A stretch of DNA of 64,000 nucleotides from positions 1 through 64,000 of the forward strand of contig DXJG01000004.1 in the NCBI GenBank assembly GCA_019056805.1. Reading direction: 5' to 3'. Of the stretch, positions 44,345 through 53,058 are shown one piece after another (the first letter of the stretch is position 1; the number at the start of each line of letters is the position of its first letter). The stretch is from Candidatus Baldrarchaeota archaeon. Its GTDB lineage: Archaea > Asgardarchaeota > Baldrarchaeia > Baldrarchaeales > DXJG01. The notes under the pieces are model-generated. The model was not told the DNA's origin and did not search any database. It was given only the letters and a program-made list of their open reading frames with translations. The position numbers and the translations under genes were made by a program.

Positions 44345-45571
44345 ATGGTTGAGAGAGAAGTTGTTAAAGCTCTGAAACTCAATCTACTTCCCCCATCAAA
44401 GAATAAGGAACGCTTGTTATCTGAGTTATTTAGCTCTGTTGCTGCTTGCTGTAACGAGATTCTTTCAATTGCCAAATCCAAATCTCCTAAAAACTTTGCC
44501 ATTCTACACAACACCTCCTATCCTATTATTAGACAAAAATACAGTTTGCACTCCCAAATCCTCATTGATTGCATCCATCAAGTTTGGGAGAACTTGAAGA
44601 CATGCAAGAAGTTTAACCAAGTTCCAATTAGATTCAACATTCCTCGTAGTGGAAAATTCAGCAAAACAAAGCGTGGTAACCCTGTCGTTGTCTTTGCATC
44701 GTTTAACGGCAATGGTAGAATTGCATTGCCCATCAAGCAGGATGGAGCTTATAATCGCTTTATCGAGCACATCAACAATGGCTGGAAGTGCACTCAGTTC
44801 AGATTGCATAAACAGAATGGGCATTACGTTGTCATTGCCAATCTGAGAAAGAAGTTTGAAGTTAAGCAGAATTATCAAGCTGTTGTGGGTGTTGATGTTA
44901 ACAGCGGTAGCTTCGCTTTGACGGCTCTGAGAGCCGATGGTAAAATTCTCAAACAACTTTATCTTGGTAGAGATATATGGCACAAGCAGTGGAAGTTTAT
45001 GAAGAGAAGGAGCAAGCTTAGGAGTTATGCAGACAAGGGAAGTAAAAGGGCACGGCGTGCCCTTAAAAGGATAAAGTGTGATGAAAGGAACTTTGTAACA
45101 ACGAGGATATGGCAAATTAGTCATGAAATTGTTGAGATAGCAATTAGATACGATGCAGTTATAGCCATCGAGAAACTCAAGAACCTCAGAAAGAGGAATG
45201 GTAAGGGGAGAAAACCTAAGAGAGCTAACAGGAAGATACATAGAATTCCATTCGCCAAGTTCAGGATTACCATTCAATCTGTGGCATGGCAGAATGGGAT
45301 TGATGTTGTTGAAGTGCCAGCAGTGAGAACATCGCAGAAGTGTCCGAGGTGTGGCTACACGAGCAGGAAAAATTGGGTTTTCTTCGACAACAAGAGAAAG
45401 CTGTTTAGGTGTTGTAGATGTGGGTTTGAGTGCAATCCAGATAGAACTGCCTCCCTTAACATAGCAACTCTGGCTCTGGAGCGGGGCATAGGCTTTTCTA
45501 AAGCCATCTGCACCCCAGCCCCAGTGTTCCAGAGCTGGCGGGGAAGTCAGCCCCCGTGTCCGGCTCGATGA
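44345..45571 (+). CDS. tnpB: TnpB RNA-guided nuclease (IS605 OrfB)
   Basis: TnpB is an RuvC nuclease guided by an omega-RNA from the element's right end. The RuvC residues are kept: Asp in VVGVDVNSGSFALTAL, Glu in AVIAIEKLKNLRKR and Asp in CNPDRTASLNIA. The zinc ribbon CPRCGY...CCRCGF is complete. The 408 residues from ATG 44345 (after GGTG) are of full length, so it is probably active; the track start at 44297 lies in the left-end hairpin region. The unusual first RuvC strand (VDVNSG rather than IDLG) is a known variant. The antisense ORF 44504-45277 is a shadow. Confidence 0.93.
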   Translation: MVEREVVKALKLNLLPPSKNKERLLSELFSSVAACCNEILSIAKSKSPKNFAILHNTSYPIIRQKYSLHSQILIDCIHQVWENLKTCKKFNQVPIRFNIPRSGKFSKTKRGNPVVVFASFNGNGRIALPIKQDGAYNRFIEHINNGWKCTQFRLHKQNGHYVVIANLRKKFEVKQNYQAVVGVDVNSGSFALTALRADGKILKQLYLGRDIWHKQWKFMKRRSKLRSYADKGSKRARRALKRIKCDERNFVTTRIWQISHEIVEIAIRYDAVIAIEKLKNLRKRNGKGRKPKRANRKIHRIPFAKFRITIQSVAWQNGIDVVEVPAVRTSQKCPRCGYTSRKNWVFFDNKRKLFRCCRCGFECNPDRTASLNIATLALERGIGFSKAICTPAPVFQSWRGSQPPCPAR

Positions 45572-46079
45572 GGTTAGATGGCATCGCTAAAACTGAGAGC
45601 AAGCTCCCGTCTTTAGACGGGAGAAGCTGACGTAAATCCAGATACAATATAACCATAGGATAGAGCTGTCTATCATAAGAAACCATGTCCGGAATTTCTG
45701 CAGCAACTTTAAACCCCAAATTTTTGAGACAATTAATTATTTTCTGCTCATATCCGTAAATTGTCGTTCTAATGAACAATTTCTCATTAACAATTGCCTT
45801 TCTCATCACAAATTTTAAGAGATCTTCAAGATACTCTGTGCTTTCAATGATAAATCGTAGAAACCCTGTAGGAGCTGTTTTTTCAGTCCCAGAAATATAA
45901 GAGAAAACTCCCACAATATCATTATCTGAAAGGAGCAAGTAGGAGGAAGAAGGCCTAAAATAACGTTCAACTATACCTTTAGTAACGGGTAAAACAAACC
46001 CAAGCTGCTCTGGATGCAAGTTTACAAAATCCACAGCATCATCAACCAACTTTTCCATACTTACAACTTTAATAACCAT
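45498..46079 (-). CDS. GNAT-like protein with C terminus replaced by the TnpB element end
   Basis: From the ATG at 46079 (after GGGAGATGAT) the frame reads a GNAT-like protein: an SYLLLSDNDIVGVFSYISG strand pair, then IRTTIYGYEQKIINCLKNLGF and LYPMVILYLDLRQ. After that the frame enters the element's right-end hairpin (LLPSKDGSLL) and runs antisense to tnpB until the stop at 45498. About 36 residues are therefore foreign, and the normal last few residues are lost. The core fold may still form. It may be unrelated by descent to the acetyltransferase on the other side of the element. Confidence 0.65.
   Translation of the reverse strand: MVIKVVSMEKLVDDAVDFVNLHPEQLGFVLPVTKGIVERYFRPSSSYLLLSDNDIVGVFSYISGTEKTAPTGFLRFIIESTEYLEDLLKFVMRKAIVNEKLFIRTTIYGYEQKIINCLKNLGFKVAAEIPDMVSYDRQLYPMVILYLDLRQLLPSKDGSLLSVLAMPSNLIEPDTGADFPASSGTLGLGCRWL
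45572..45632 (+). ncRNA. Probable TnpB guide RNA (omega-RNA) 3' end / right-end hairpin
   Basis: The conserved segment after the tnpB stop, with the 8-bp hairpin CTCCCGTC/GACGGGAG (45604-45623) just before the element boundary, matches where omega-RNAs end. The RNA would extend back into the tnpB 3' end and forward into flanking DNA as a guide. The guide would then correspond to sequence of the interrupted acetyltransferase. Exact ends are inferred. Confidence 0.45.
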
Positions 46080-46100
46080 CTTAATCATCTCCCAATTCAC

Positions 46101-46427
46101 TTTGATTAAATTATATTCATAACAACGTAAATTACCCTTATTATGATGTTAAGTGTAGAGACATGCACAAACCTAAATATAAGTTTGGACAAAAAAAGTA
46201 GACTAAAAATTTACTACGTTACCGAGAGTGTTGAGTTTGAATTATCCAATCCACCAACCATATAGAATTAATAAAGAAATACGAACCATCACTCACTAAA
46301 AAACTCTCACCTAATGTGCATGGAATGCCAAAAAACATGTAAATACGGAAAAGAAAAACGTTAAAATTAAGTTTAAAAATTGAAGAGCAGGACTTTGAAA
46401 TAAAGCTATTTTTGAAAAATTATAAAA
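46101..46427. other. 327-base region with no supported gene
   Basis: A very short frame (46314-46364, MCMECQKTCKYG...) shows a CxxCxxxC pattern but has no ribosome site and only 16 codons. Another frame (KKYEPSLTKKLSPNVHG) stops soon. These could be leftovers of a lost zinc-ribbon gene. Nothing else was seen. Confidence 0.35.
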
Positions 46428-47846
46428 TTAGAGGTTGTTTGGTCTGAACATTGTTTTTACAGGTGGTGGATTTGCTATTATTGATTCAAATTCCTGTTTG
46501 ATTTCTTCTGGTATACGTGATGGAAGTGTGAATCCATGTTCCCTATCAAGGGCATATTCATAGAGCAATGTTTTGTATGCTACTTGTAATGGGCGAATCA
46601 TCATGTAAGCTGGTATAAACCCGAATATTAAGAAGCCGATAGCAGTCAATATACCCGCTACAACCACCAAGTCTCCCGAGATTCCCATTATCGGAACTAA
46701 CAAAAATACTCCAATGAGGTAGCCAGTGACGCCATATAGTAACACCATAATTAATACGAAGAACGCATAAACGCCACCTACAGCACTCATGTAAATAATA
46801 ACGTCAATGAAATGCTTAGTTATCAAGTTCCAAGATCTTTTAACAGCTTCTTTAAACTTTTTACCCTCTATAATCATTGCTGGCAAAGCAAAAAATGTTA
46901 CAAACTGAGCAAGCCCATATGCCATTGCAGATGCTATTTTAAAGAAGATTATACCAATAATCATCAAGGGATTCCTTCTGGCTCTTTCCATTCTGATGCT
47001 TCGAGCGTACCTTGCTACGGTATCCAGGAGCGCCATTATGAAACCAAGCTTGATTATAGGGTTTACAACTTTTAATACACGTTTCGTTCCCTTTGAAAGC
47101 CACGCTCGATCCTCAGATGGACTCCTAAACCAATCGTCAACAATCGCCACAATTATTCCATTTGAAAAATACATTGCTGCGTAAATAACCCATGCATAGA
47201 TTAAAACATAAAGAAATGTTAGAACACCGCCAATCGTTTCGGAATCAAAGTAAGAAGTAGATACAGAATATATCCACATTGTCCCCGCAACTCCGATTAT
47301 AGCCGATATGAAAGCAAATATTGAAAAGACCAATGATACACCAATTGTCTCAGGTTCGTCGCTGACAGCTTTTGCTGAAAGTTCTATTAAACTGCCAGCA
47401 AGATAAATTCGTTTTCGCCAATGAATAACTAAAGCTAAAAATAGTATTCCGAGAACTATGAAGATTGCTGCAAGCACTAAAATTCGAAGAAAAATTGTCA
47501 ATGCCCCTATGAAGAGAAGAACTATGGGACCTGAGAAGAAGAGAAATACCGTGATTTCTCGTCCGATCTTCGCTATTAACTTTAGTATGAGAATCATTAA
47601 AATGATTGTAACTGAGAGTAGAGAAAGTATAAGTATAGCTATTAATCTTGAATTCGCCATAATAACATTCCAAAACGCGCCTAAAAACTGTATTAAAATG
47701 GCAACTGCTAAAGGGTTCTGCATTATTACGCTAATAATCGCGTAGATTCCAACACCATATAAGATAACCATTGCAAGGATAAGAAGCACAGTAGGAACAT
47801 TTGACACTTCCTCCTCAGTATTTGGAGAATATTCTTGACGATTCAT
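46428..47846 (-). CDS. Polytopic membrane protein (DUF6159-like)
   Basis: The 472-residue protein has around ten membrane segments: an N-terminal set (about 17-160) and a C-terminal set (about 165-430), with short soluble ends. The segment FVTFFALPAMIIEGKKFKEAVKRSWNL is like the repeated W-x-x-x-T-F-F-x-x-P-x-(M/L)-x-x-E...A-x-x-x-S motif of DUF6159 membrane proteins. Function is unknown. It converges on the acetyltransferase and is divergent from mfnB. Confidence 0.7.
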   Translation of the reverse strand: MNRQEYSPNTEEEVSNVPTVLLILAMVILYGVGIYAIISVIMQNPLAVAILIQFLGAFWNVIMANSRLIAILILSLLSVTIILMILILKLIAKIGREITVFLFFSGPIVLLFIGALTIFLRILVLAAIFIVLGILFLALVIHWRKRIYLAGSLIELSAKAVSDEPETIGVSLVFSIFAFISAIIGVAGTMWIYSVSTSYFDSETIGGVLTFLYVLIYAWVIYAAMYFSNGIIVAIVDDWFRSPSEDRAWLSKGTKRVLKVVNPIIKLGFIMALLDTVARYARSIRMERARRNPLMIIGIIFFKIASAMAYGLAQFVTFFALPAMIIEGKKFKEAVKRSWNLITKHFIDVIIYMSAVGGVYAFFVLIMVLLYGVTGYLIGVFLLVPIMGISGDLVVVAGILTAIGFLIFGFIPAYMMIRPLQVAYKTLLYEYALDREHGFTLPSRIPEEIKQEFESIIANPPPVKTMFRPNNL

Positions 47847-47976
47847 TTCATCACATCCAATTCACATGAAACATTTCTCCTAGGACAATAAACACTTTAT
47901 GAAAAAGTATTTTAAAGTATCTTATAATGAAATTTTGGTAATAAAGAAGTTGACCGCCTCAAAGGGGCTGTAAATC

Positions 47977-48705
47977 TTGAAACTCTTAATCAGCGTTACA
48001 AATAAAGATGAAGCTATAGAAGCAGTTCTCGGCGAAGCTGACATTATCGATGTTAAGAATCCAGCCGAAGGTTCTCTTGGAGCACATTTCCCAAGAATTA
48101 TAAGATCAATTAGAGAGGTCGTACCCAGGGAATTTGAGATTAGTGCTGCTATAGGAGATGTTCCTAATCTCCCTGGCACGGTTTCCCTAGCAGCTCTTGG
48201 AGCCGCTGTATGCGAAGTAGACTACGTGAAATTGGGAATGTATGGCCCTAAAAACTTTGATTCCGCTCTTTTCCTCGCTAAAGAAGTATGTAGAGCTGTT
48301 AAAGAAACAATGCCAAACGTTAAGGTCGTAATTGCTGGTTACGCTGACTATCAACGAGCGGGCTGCCTTGACCCCATGTTAATACCGGAAATTGTTAGAC
48401 GAGCAGAGGCGGATGTAGCAATGATAGACACCAAGATCAAGGACGGGAAAAAGATTTTTTCGTTTCTAAATGATCAGCAGCTTTTGTCATTCATAGATAA
48501 GGTTCATAATCATGGATTCATGGCAGCTATAGCTGGATCTCTAGGCAAGGAAGATGTAAAAAGAGTTTACGAGTTGGGGGCAGATGTCATAGGTTTTAGA
48601 AGTGCAGCATGTGTAGGTGATCGCGTTAAAGGAAAAGTTAAGAAAGAAAGGGTTTTAGAAATTAAGGAACAAATTAGAGCACTATCACATGCAAATTCTT
48701 TTTAG
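47977..48705 (+). CDS. mfnB: MfnB, (5-formylfuran-3-yl)methyl phosphate synthase
   Basis: MfnB (formerly DUF556) joins two glyceraldehyde-3-phosphate molecules to form the furan of methanofuran. The 242-residue barrel has DIIDVKNPAEGSLGAHFP, EISAAIGDVP, YVKLGMYG and MIDTKIKDGK, the lysine-rich active-site pattern of this family. It starts with TTG at 47977 (KLLISVTNKDEA). Its end overlaps the convergent mfnE by four bases. It begins a group of methanofuran genes. Confidence 0.95.
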   Translation: MKLLISVTNKDEAIEAVLGEADIIDVKNPAEGSLGAHFPRIIRSIREVVPREFEISAAIGDVPNLPGTVSLAALGAAVCEVDYVKLGMYGPKNFDSALFLAKEVCRAVKETMPNVKVVIAGYADYQRAGCLDPMLIPEIVRRAEADVAMIDTKIKDGKKIFSFLNDQQLLSFIDKVHNHGFMAAIAGSLGKEDVKRVYELGADVIGFRSAACVGDRVKGKVKKERVLEIKEQIRALSHANSF

Positions 48706-49367
48706 GCTTTAATGATAGTTGCTAATGGTTTCTCTCCTTCCAATATTTGTTTAATCCTTTCAGGATGTAATCCATTAACAACATAACAAGTTAATCCCTT
48801 TTCTAAAAGCAGAAATTTGGGCAAAAAGGTATCTATACATGTTTCTATATTCAATAGCTCTTTTGGTGTTATTTCTTTTAACATGAATGTTTCTGGATAC
48901 TTTTTAGGGTCTCTTGCAAAAATTCCATCAACATCTTTCACCAAAATCAGCCTTTTAATTTTTAACAATTTAGCTATGTACGCACTAATGGTATCTGAAG
49001 TAACGTCCCATGAAAAAGGAAGTTCATCTGAAGTAAAAAGTAAACGTGAAGGTAGAAAAATTGGCAGTCTTTTCTTTTTCCAAACCTCTCCTATCTCATC
49101 AAGCGTAAAAACAACTGTAGAGTTTGGAGTGATGTCAGCTAAAAGTAACCCATATTGATCCATGGCCAGTATAGCCATTCTATGCGAAGCTAAAGGAGAT
49201 AAACCATAAACCTTATCAACATTTCTTACCAAATCAGCAAACTTCCCTCCACCTGGCACTACAAGCATCTTATATTTTGCAGCAAGTTCCCCTAAATTAC
49301 TACATAGCTTTTCAAGCTCATTCCTATACCTTAGCAAGGATCCTCCAATTTTCACAACAAATTTCAA
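48702..49367 (-). CDS. mfnE: MfnE, aminomethylfuran phosphate kinase (amino acid kinase family)
   Basis: The protein has the amino acid kinase fold: FVVKIGGSLL, LVVPGGGKFADLVR, DVTSDTISAYIAKLL and LVKDVDGIFARDP. MfnE phosphorylates aminomethylfuran phosphate to the diphosphate used for coupling to tyramine-glutamate. The identification rests on the fold plus the neighbours mfnB and mfnF. The track ORF begins at GTG 49376; GGTGAT lies well placed for TTG 49367 (221 residues). Confidence 0.85.
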   Translation of the reverse strand: MKFVVKIGGSLLRYRNELEKLCSNLGELAAKYKMLVVPGGGKFADLVRNVDKVYGLSPLASHRMAILAMDQYGLLLADITPNSTVVFTLDEIGEVWKKKRLPIFLPSRLLFTSDELPFSWDVTSDTISAYIAKLLKIKRLILVKDVDGIFARDPKKYPETFMLKEITPKELLNIETCIDTFLPKFLLLEKGLTCYVVNGLHPERIKQILEGEKPLATIIKA

Positions 49368-49388
49368 ACATATCACCTTTTATTAATG

Positions 49389-50471
49389 TTAGAACTTCTG
49401 TGGTTTTATATCTTTTAGACCTACCAGTTTGTCTGCAACCATTAGAGCGACGCCTACAGCAGGTGCTATTATTGAAGCATCAGTTCCTAAAAACTCTTCT
49501 AAACTCACAATTTTTTTAAATCCTACTTTCTCAGCAGCCTTTTTTGCAAGAAATTCTCCACCTAACCCCACGGTGACAACTGGTATTTCTTCACAAGTTT
49601 TCGTTTTTAATCTACTATATACTTGTCTTAAACCTTCAGCTATTTGATCCACCTGTTTATCATAAACGTATCTTGCTATATCTTCAATTTCTTTCTCGGT
49701 TAACATTTCTATATCGGCGCACACAACTCTAGCTAATCTCGCCATCGCTTCTAACCTTGTTTTACCTCTTCCATCAGCAGTTTCAGTCGTATAATACTCT
49801 TCACGTATATTACCTAATATTAGGTGGACATCTCCAGAAAGAGCAAAAAGCTCCGAAGAAACCCTTGCATAGTTCCCCCTAATAGGTATTTTATCAACTA
49901 TAGCTGCTACATTAGTTCTTAAACTCCCAGTATAAACAAGTTCGCCACACATAAGTTTTTCTAAATCATTTTTCCCCAAAGCAACACATTTTCCCTCTAA
50001 TATTGGTATTATACTCGTCGTTGTACTGCCCACATCAACAACTATACAATTTTCCATGATTCGTGAAACCATCCAAGCTGTAGCAGCCCAATTAGCCGCA
50101 GCAACCTTCAAATATTCTTTCCTCGCCTCTTCAACCGTTACCAGTTCACTTTCACAATTCAAAACATAAATCGGTACATTTTTGAAGGTTTTTTCAACGC
50201 AGTCTAAAACGTGATTTATTCCCTCCCTCTTACACCAATAAACATCAGAAAGCTCCGCAGTAATAGTCACACCGACTGCTTCAAGCTTTACACCCCGCAT
50301 AATTTCCGTACCAATTTCATGTAAAGTATCCAGTAATTTATCCTTCCCAACCTTCCACAACGGAAGATATTTCTTTACTGTTCTTATTTCTTTAAGAACT
50401 CCCTCTTCAACCCTTATAAGAGAAGCCTTAGTATTAGCTCCGCCAATGTCAAAACCAGCCACATAAACCAT
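49389..50471 (-). CDS. mfnF: MfnF, methanofuran coupling enzyme (H4MPT-linked C1 pathway protein)
   Basis: The 360-residue hydantoinase/actin-like protein has VAGFDIGGANTKASLI, CIVVDVGSTTTSIIPI, ELVYTGSLRTNVAAI, GDVHLILGNI and VTVGLGGEFLAKKAA. This is the family first annotated as an H4MPT-linked C1-transfer protein and later shown to be MfnF, which condenses the aminomethylfuran diphosphate with the tyramine part. It lies 21 bases upstream of mfnE in the same direction, so they form an operon. Confidence 0.9.
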   Translation of the reverse strand: MVYVAGFDIGGANTKASLIRVEEGVLKEIRTVKKYLPLWKVGKDKLLDTLHEIGTEIMRGVKLEAVGVTITAELSDVYWCKREGINHVLDCVEKTFKNVPIYVLNCESELVTVEEARKEYLKVAAANWAATAWMVSRIMENCIVVDVGSTTTSIIPILEGKCVALGKNDLEKLMCGELVYTGSLRTNVAAIVDKIPIRGNYARVSSELFALSGDVHLILGNIREEYYTTETADGRGKTRLEAMARLARVVCADIEMLTEKEIEDIARYVYDKQVDQIAEGLRQVYSRLKTKTCEEIPVVTVGLGGEFLAKKAAEKVGFKKIVSLEEFLGTDASIIAPAVGVALMVADKLVGLKDIKPQKF

Positions 50472-50617
50472 TTCTACACACCTATATTTCTCATTTAATG
50501 AATTTTTTAATAGTTTAATTACAAGTCAAAGTTAATTAAATCAAAGGTACAACAACTTATCTTATATTTTAAGAATACTTCTGCTATACTAGAACTTGTA
50601 AACATGGAGGTCTTTAT

Positions 50618-51346
50618 GTGAGAATTATCCCTGTTATCGATGTTAAGAATGGTGTTGTTGTTCATGCAGTAGCTGGGCAAAGAGAGAAGTATAAACCTAT
50701 TAAAAGCGGGATATGTTCCTCAGCTGATCCATTAGAAGTTGCAGAAGTCTTCAAGAATATGGGGTTCAAAGAGCTTTATCTCGCAGATCTTGACTCTATA
50801 ACTGGTGGAGATCCTTGTTATTCTCTCTATCAAGAAATTAGTGAGACAACTAAATTATCCCTTATGGTAGATGCTGGTGTAAGTAGTGTTGAGAAATTTA
50901 AAGAACTTCTGAGACACGGCGTAGCAAAGGTGATAGTTGGCACTGAAACCCTACAAGATCTTCAATCTTTAAGAGAAATTGCACACTTATATCAAGAAAA
51001 TCTAGTTGTAAGTGTTGATCTTTTTGGAGAAAAACTGCTTAGCTTATGTGAAGAAGTAAAGTATCGAGATCCATTAACGGTTATGTTACGTTTTAAAAAC
51101 ATGGGAGTTAAAGAATTCATAGTTCTTGATTTGTCTCGTGTAGGCACCGGCAAAGGAATTGACATATCTTTTATAAGTAGAATCGTTAAAAATGTAGAAG
51201 CTTCCATTCTAGTTGGTGGAGGAGTAAAAGATACTCATGATTTACTTGAACTAAGGGATATAGGTGTTTCAGGTGTTCTTATAGCAACAGCTCTCCACAA
51301 TAAAAGTATCACAATTAACGATTTGAAAAGGGAAGGGTTTCTATGA
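50618..51346 (+). CDS. HisA-like barrel protein in the methanofuran cluster
   Basis: The 242-residue (beta-alpha)8 protein resembles HisA: IIPVIDVKNGVVVHAVAGQREKYKP, ELYLADLDSI, VDAGVSSVEKF, VIVGTETLQD and ILVGGGVKDTHDL. Both catalytic aspartates seem kept (VIDVKNG, and VLDLSRVG in place of the usual ...TDI-RDG). It is not in a his operon but between mfnF and mfnD, and lacks some normal HisA motif residues. HisA-like paralogues often accompany methanofuran/H4MPT genes, so a role there is likely. True HisA is the alternative. Confidence 0.75.
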   Translation: MRIIPVIDVKNGVVVHAVAGQREKYKPIKSGICSSADPLEVAEVFKNMGFKELYLADLDSITGGDPCYSLYQEISETTKLSLMVDAGVSSVEKFKELLRHGVAKVIVGTETLQDLQSLREIAHLYQENLVVSVDLFGEKLLSLCEEVKYRDPLTVMLRFKNMGVKEFIVLDLSRVGTGKGIDISFISRIVKNVEASILVGGGVKDTHDLLELRDIGVSGVLIATALHNKSITINDLKREGFL

Positions 51347-52576
51347 AGTTAGTGTTTCGTAAATTTTCTGTTTGATTTCTTCAAAGTGTTGTTTTGCCTC
51401 TTCTAAACTTTTCCCTTTAGAAACAACTATTGCTACATCTTCTTTTGGATGTAGATGGGGTTTTGGAATAAGTAAATGAGATATAACTCCGTCTATTTCA
51501 CTAATCATCTTAACTTTCTCATCACTAAGTGTGAAGCTTTCATTAAAACGGATTTTTCCTATAATTGCATAACCTTTTTTCCTAACATTAGTTGGTATTT
51601 CTAAGCCATGTGAAGCTTTTACGATTTCAGCTCCAATATTTATATTAAGAATTTCTCTAAGTCCAAGATAAGAGGTCGTAAGCCTTGGATTAACCTCCAC
51701 TACAACAGGTTTTTCACCTGTAAGCACTAAATCCACTCCCACATACCCTTTTAACCCTTTAATTGTCTTTACAGCTTTTACAGCTTCATCTATAGCCAAG
51801 GATTCCAATGGATGTTCAAATGGTGTATGGCCTCCCTCATAAATCGACCCTTCATCTGGAGAACCAAGTTTAATATGCTGCGCATTTAACGATAACGCTG
51901 CAACTTTCTCACCATTGCTAAGAAGACTAACGCTAGCATGATCCCCCTCCAAGTATTCTTGAATTAAAAAATAACTTTCCCGTGTATCATTTCTAATTCT
52001 TTCTACAGCAGCTTTTAACTCTTCTTTCCTACTGACTAGTGAGAGTCCTGCACAGCCAACCCCATCTACAGGTTTCAAAACAACTGGATATCCTATTTTT
52101 AAAACCTTTTCTTCCAGAGATTTCAGATCTTCATGTAATGATCCTAGAAGAGTTTTAGGAATGGAGATCTGGGCATCTTTCAAAATGTTATATGTTGTGT
52201 ATTTGTTTGAGCAGATTTTAACAGCATTTGATGTTGATCCTAAAATTTTTATCTTTTCCTTCTCAAAGAAACATGTGATACCATATAGAGCTTCTTTAAA
52301 AGCTGGAGCTATTACTATTACGCCATCAACATGAGTTAAGCATGTTTCAAGGAGTTTAAGAGGATTTTTGCCCTTGGGCACAGCGAAAATTTCATCAGCC
52401 ACTAATTGACAACACTTTAAAACTCTGGAATCAATCGTGGTTATAACATGATATCCCGCCATTTTTAGGTCTTCTATAAGAGCTCGAAGCATAGCATAAC
52501 CTTCAAGAAGTATTTCTTCAATAAGTTCTCCTTGGCAAAAACCTCCAAGAGCATATTCTATGACTAATACTCGCAA
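51341..52576 (-). CDS. mfnD: MfnD, tyramine-L-glutamate ligase (ATP-grasp)
   Basis: MfnD joins glutamate to tyramine in methanofuran synthesis. The 411-residue ATP-grasp protein has the family start VIEYALGGFCQG, ATP-binding strands YPVVLKPVDGVGCAGLSLV and YFLIQEYLEGDHASVSLL, and the metal-binding VVEVNPRLTTSYLGL. The start is TTG at 52576 with GGAAGTGA upstream. Its last bases overlap the convergent HisA-like gene. MfnA and MfnC are not in this window. Confidence 0.9.
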   Translation of the reverse strand: MRVLVIEYALGGFCQGELIEEILLEGYAMLRALIEDLKMAGYHVITTIDSRVLKCCQLVADEIFAVPKGKNPLKLLETCLTHVDGVIVIAPAFKEALYGITCFFEKEKIKILGSTSNAVKICSNKYTTYNILKDAQISIPKTLLGSLHEDLKSLEEKVLKIGYPVVLKPVDGVGCAGLSLVSRKEELKAAVERIRNDTRESYFLIQEYLEGDHASVSLLSNGEKVAALSLNAQHIKLGSPDEGSIYEGGHTPFEHPLESLAIDEAVKAVKTIKGLKGYVGVDLVLTGEKPVVVEVNPRLTTSYLGLREILNINIGAEIVKASHGLEIPTNVRKKGYAIIGKIRFNESFTLSDEKVKMISEIDGVISHLLIPKPHLHPKEDVAIVVSKGKSLEEAKQHFEEIKQKIYETLTS

Positions 52577-52610
52577 CTCTATTCACTTCCAACATCATGC
52601 TTATCCTTAT

Positions 52611-52860
52611 CTAATTGTTTTCTTTTCTAAAGATTAGTACCAAAATGTGTATAATGGTAATGACGATAATATTGTTACCCGTGAGAAATTCTAAAAGAAA
52701 TAAATGAGTGTACTTTCTAGAATCTGTACATCCATATATTCCATTTGAAGCTAGACTATCAATAAATGGTTTCTTAAGAGCTTCAAGAGGTGTCTTATAC
52801 CCTAATTCAGGGATCCTATTTGTCAGCAGTTCCATCAAAGAGCATAATTAAAGTATTCAT
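52611..52860 (-). pseudogene. Phosphoglycerate mutase (ApgM-type) remnant
   Basis: The track ORF 52611-52838 starts inside the gene. In the neighbouring frame an ATG at 52860, with AGGTGAT upstream, gives MNTLIMLFDGTAD, which joins after a one-base shift to RIPELGYKTPLEALKKP and FIDSLASNGIYGC. This is the start of 2,3-bisphosphoglycerate-independent phosphoglycerate mutase of the archaeal type (typically DGMAD-xPIxELGGKTPLE). The gene is frameshifted and ends after about 80 codons with unrelated hydrophobic residues. It is a fragment, not a protein of its own. Confidence 0.8.
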
Positions 52861-52898
52861 TTTAATCACCTATCAAATATTTCAACATAAAAGTATGT

Positions 52899-52920
52899 TA
52901 TACATGAATATTCATGTATA
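52899..52920. promoter_or_regulatory. Perfect 22-bp palindrome
   Basis: TATACATGAATATTCATGTA plus TA reads the same on both strands. It lies in the divergent gap between the mutase remnant (starts at 52860) and ribB (starts at 53101). It may be an operator, or a symmetrical promoter element used by the remnant's old gene. It is AT-rich, so chance cannot be fully excluded. Confidence 0.45.
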
Positions 52921-53058
52921 TTTTTGCAATTACAAATTAATAATATCAAGTATAGGATCACAAACTTTTCTTTTATAAAATTGCCACGATAGGTTACTTT
53001 TTGAGACAAGTTTCTGGAAAAGCTTCCTCTATCAATGTTACTCAAAAATAAGTAGCTA

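Larger units (their letters stand above)
44260..45632 (+). mobile_element. Lone IS200/IS605-type element carrying tnpB only
   Basis: One intact tnpB is flanked by end hairpins with the same TTTA loop: CCCAGAACtttaGTTCTGGG (44272-44291), nested in CCGCCAA/TTGGCGG arms (44260-44303), and CTCCCGTCtttaGACGGGAG (45604-45623). No TnpA transposase gene is present, so movement would need one supplied elsewhere. Exact ends are not determined. The right end lies inside the 3' part of an acetyltransferase gene. Confidence 0.8.

Noticed and set aside
44504-45277. 257-residue minus-strand ORF inside tnpB
   Set aside because: Antisense to an intact TnpB with all catalytic residues.
46314-46364. 16-codon frame MCMECQKTCKYG... 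with CxxCxxxC
   Set aside because: No ribosome site or promoter; too short to support as a gene, though it could be the relic of one.
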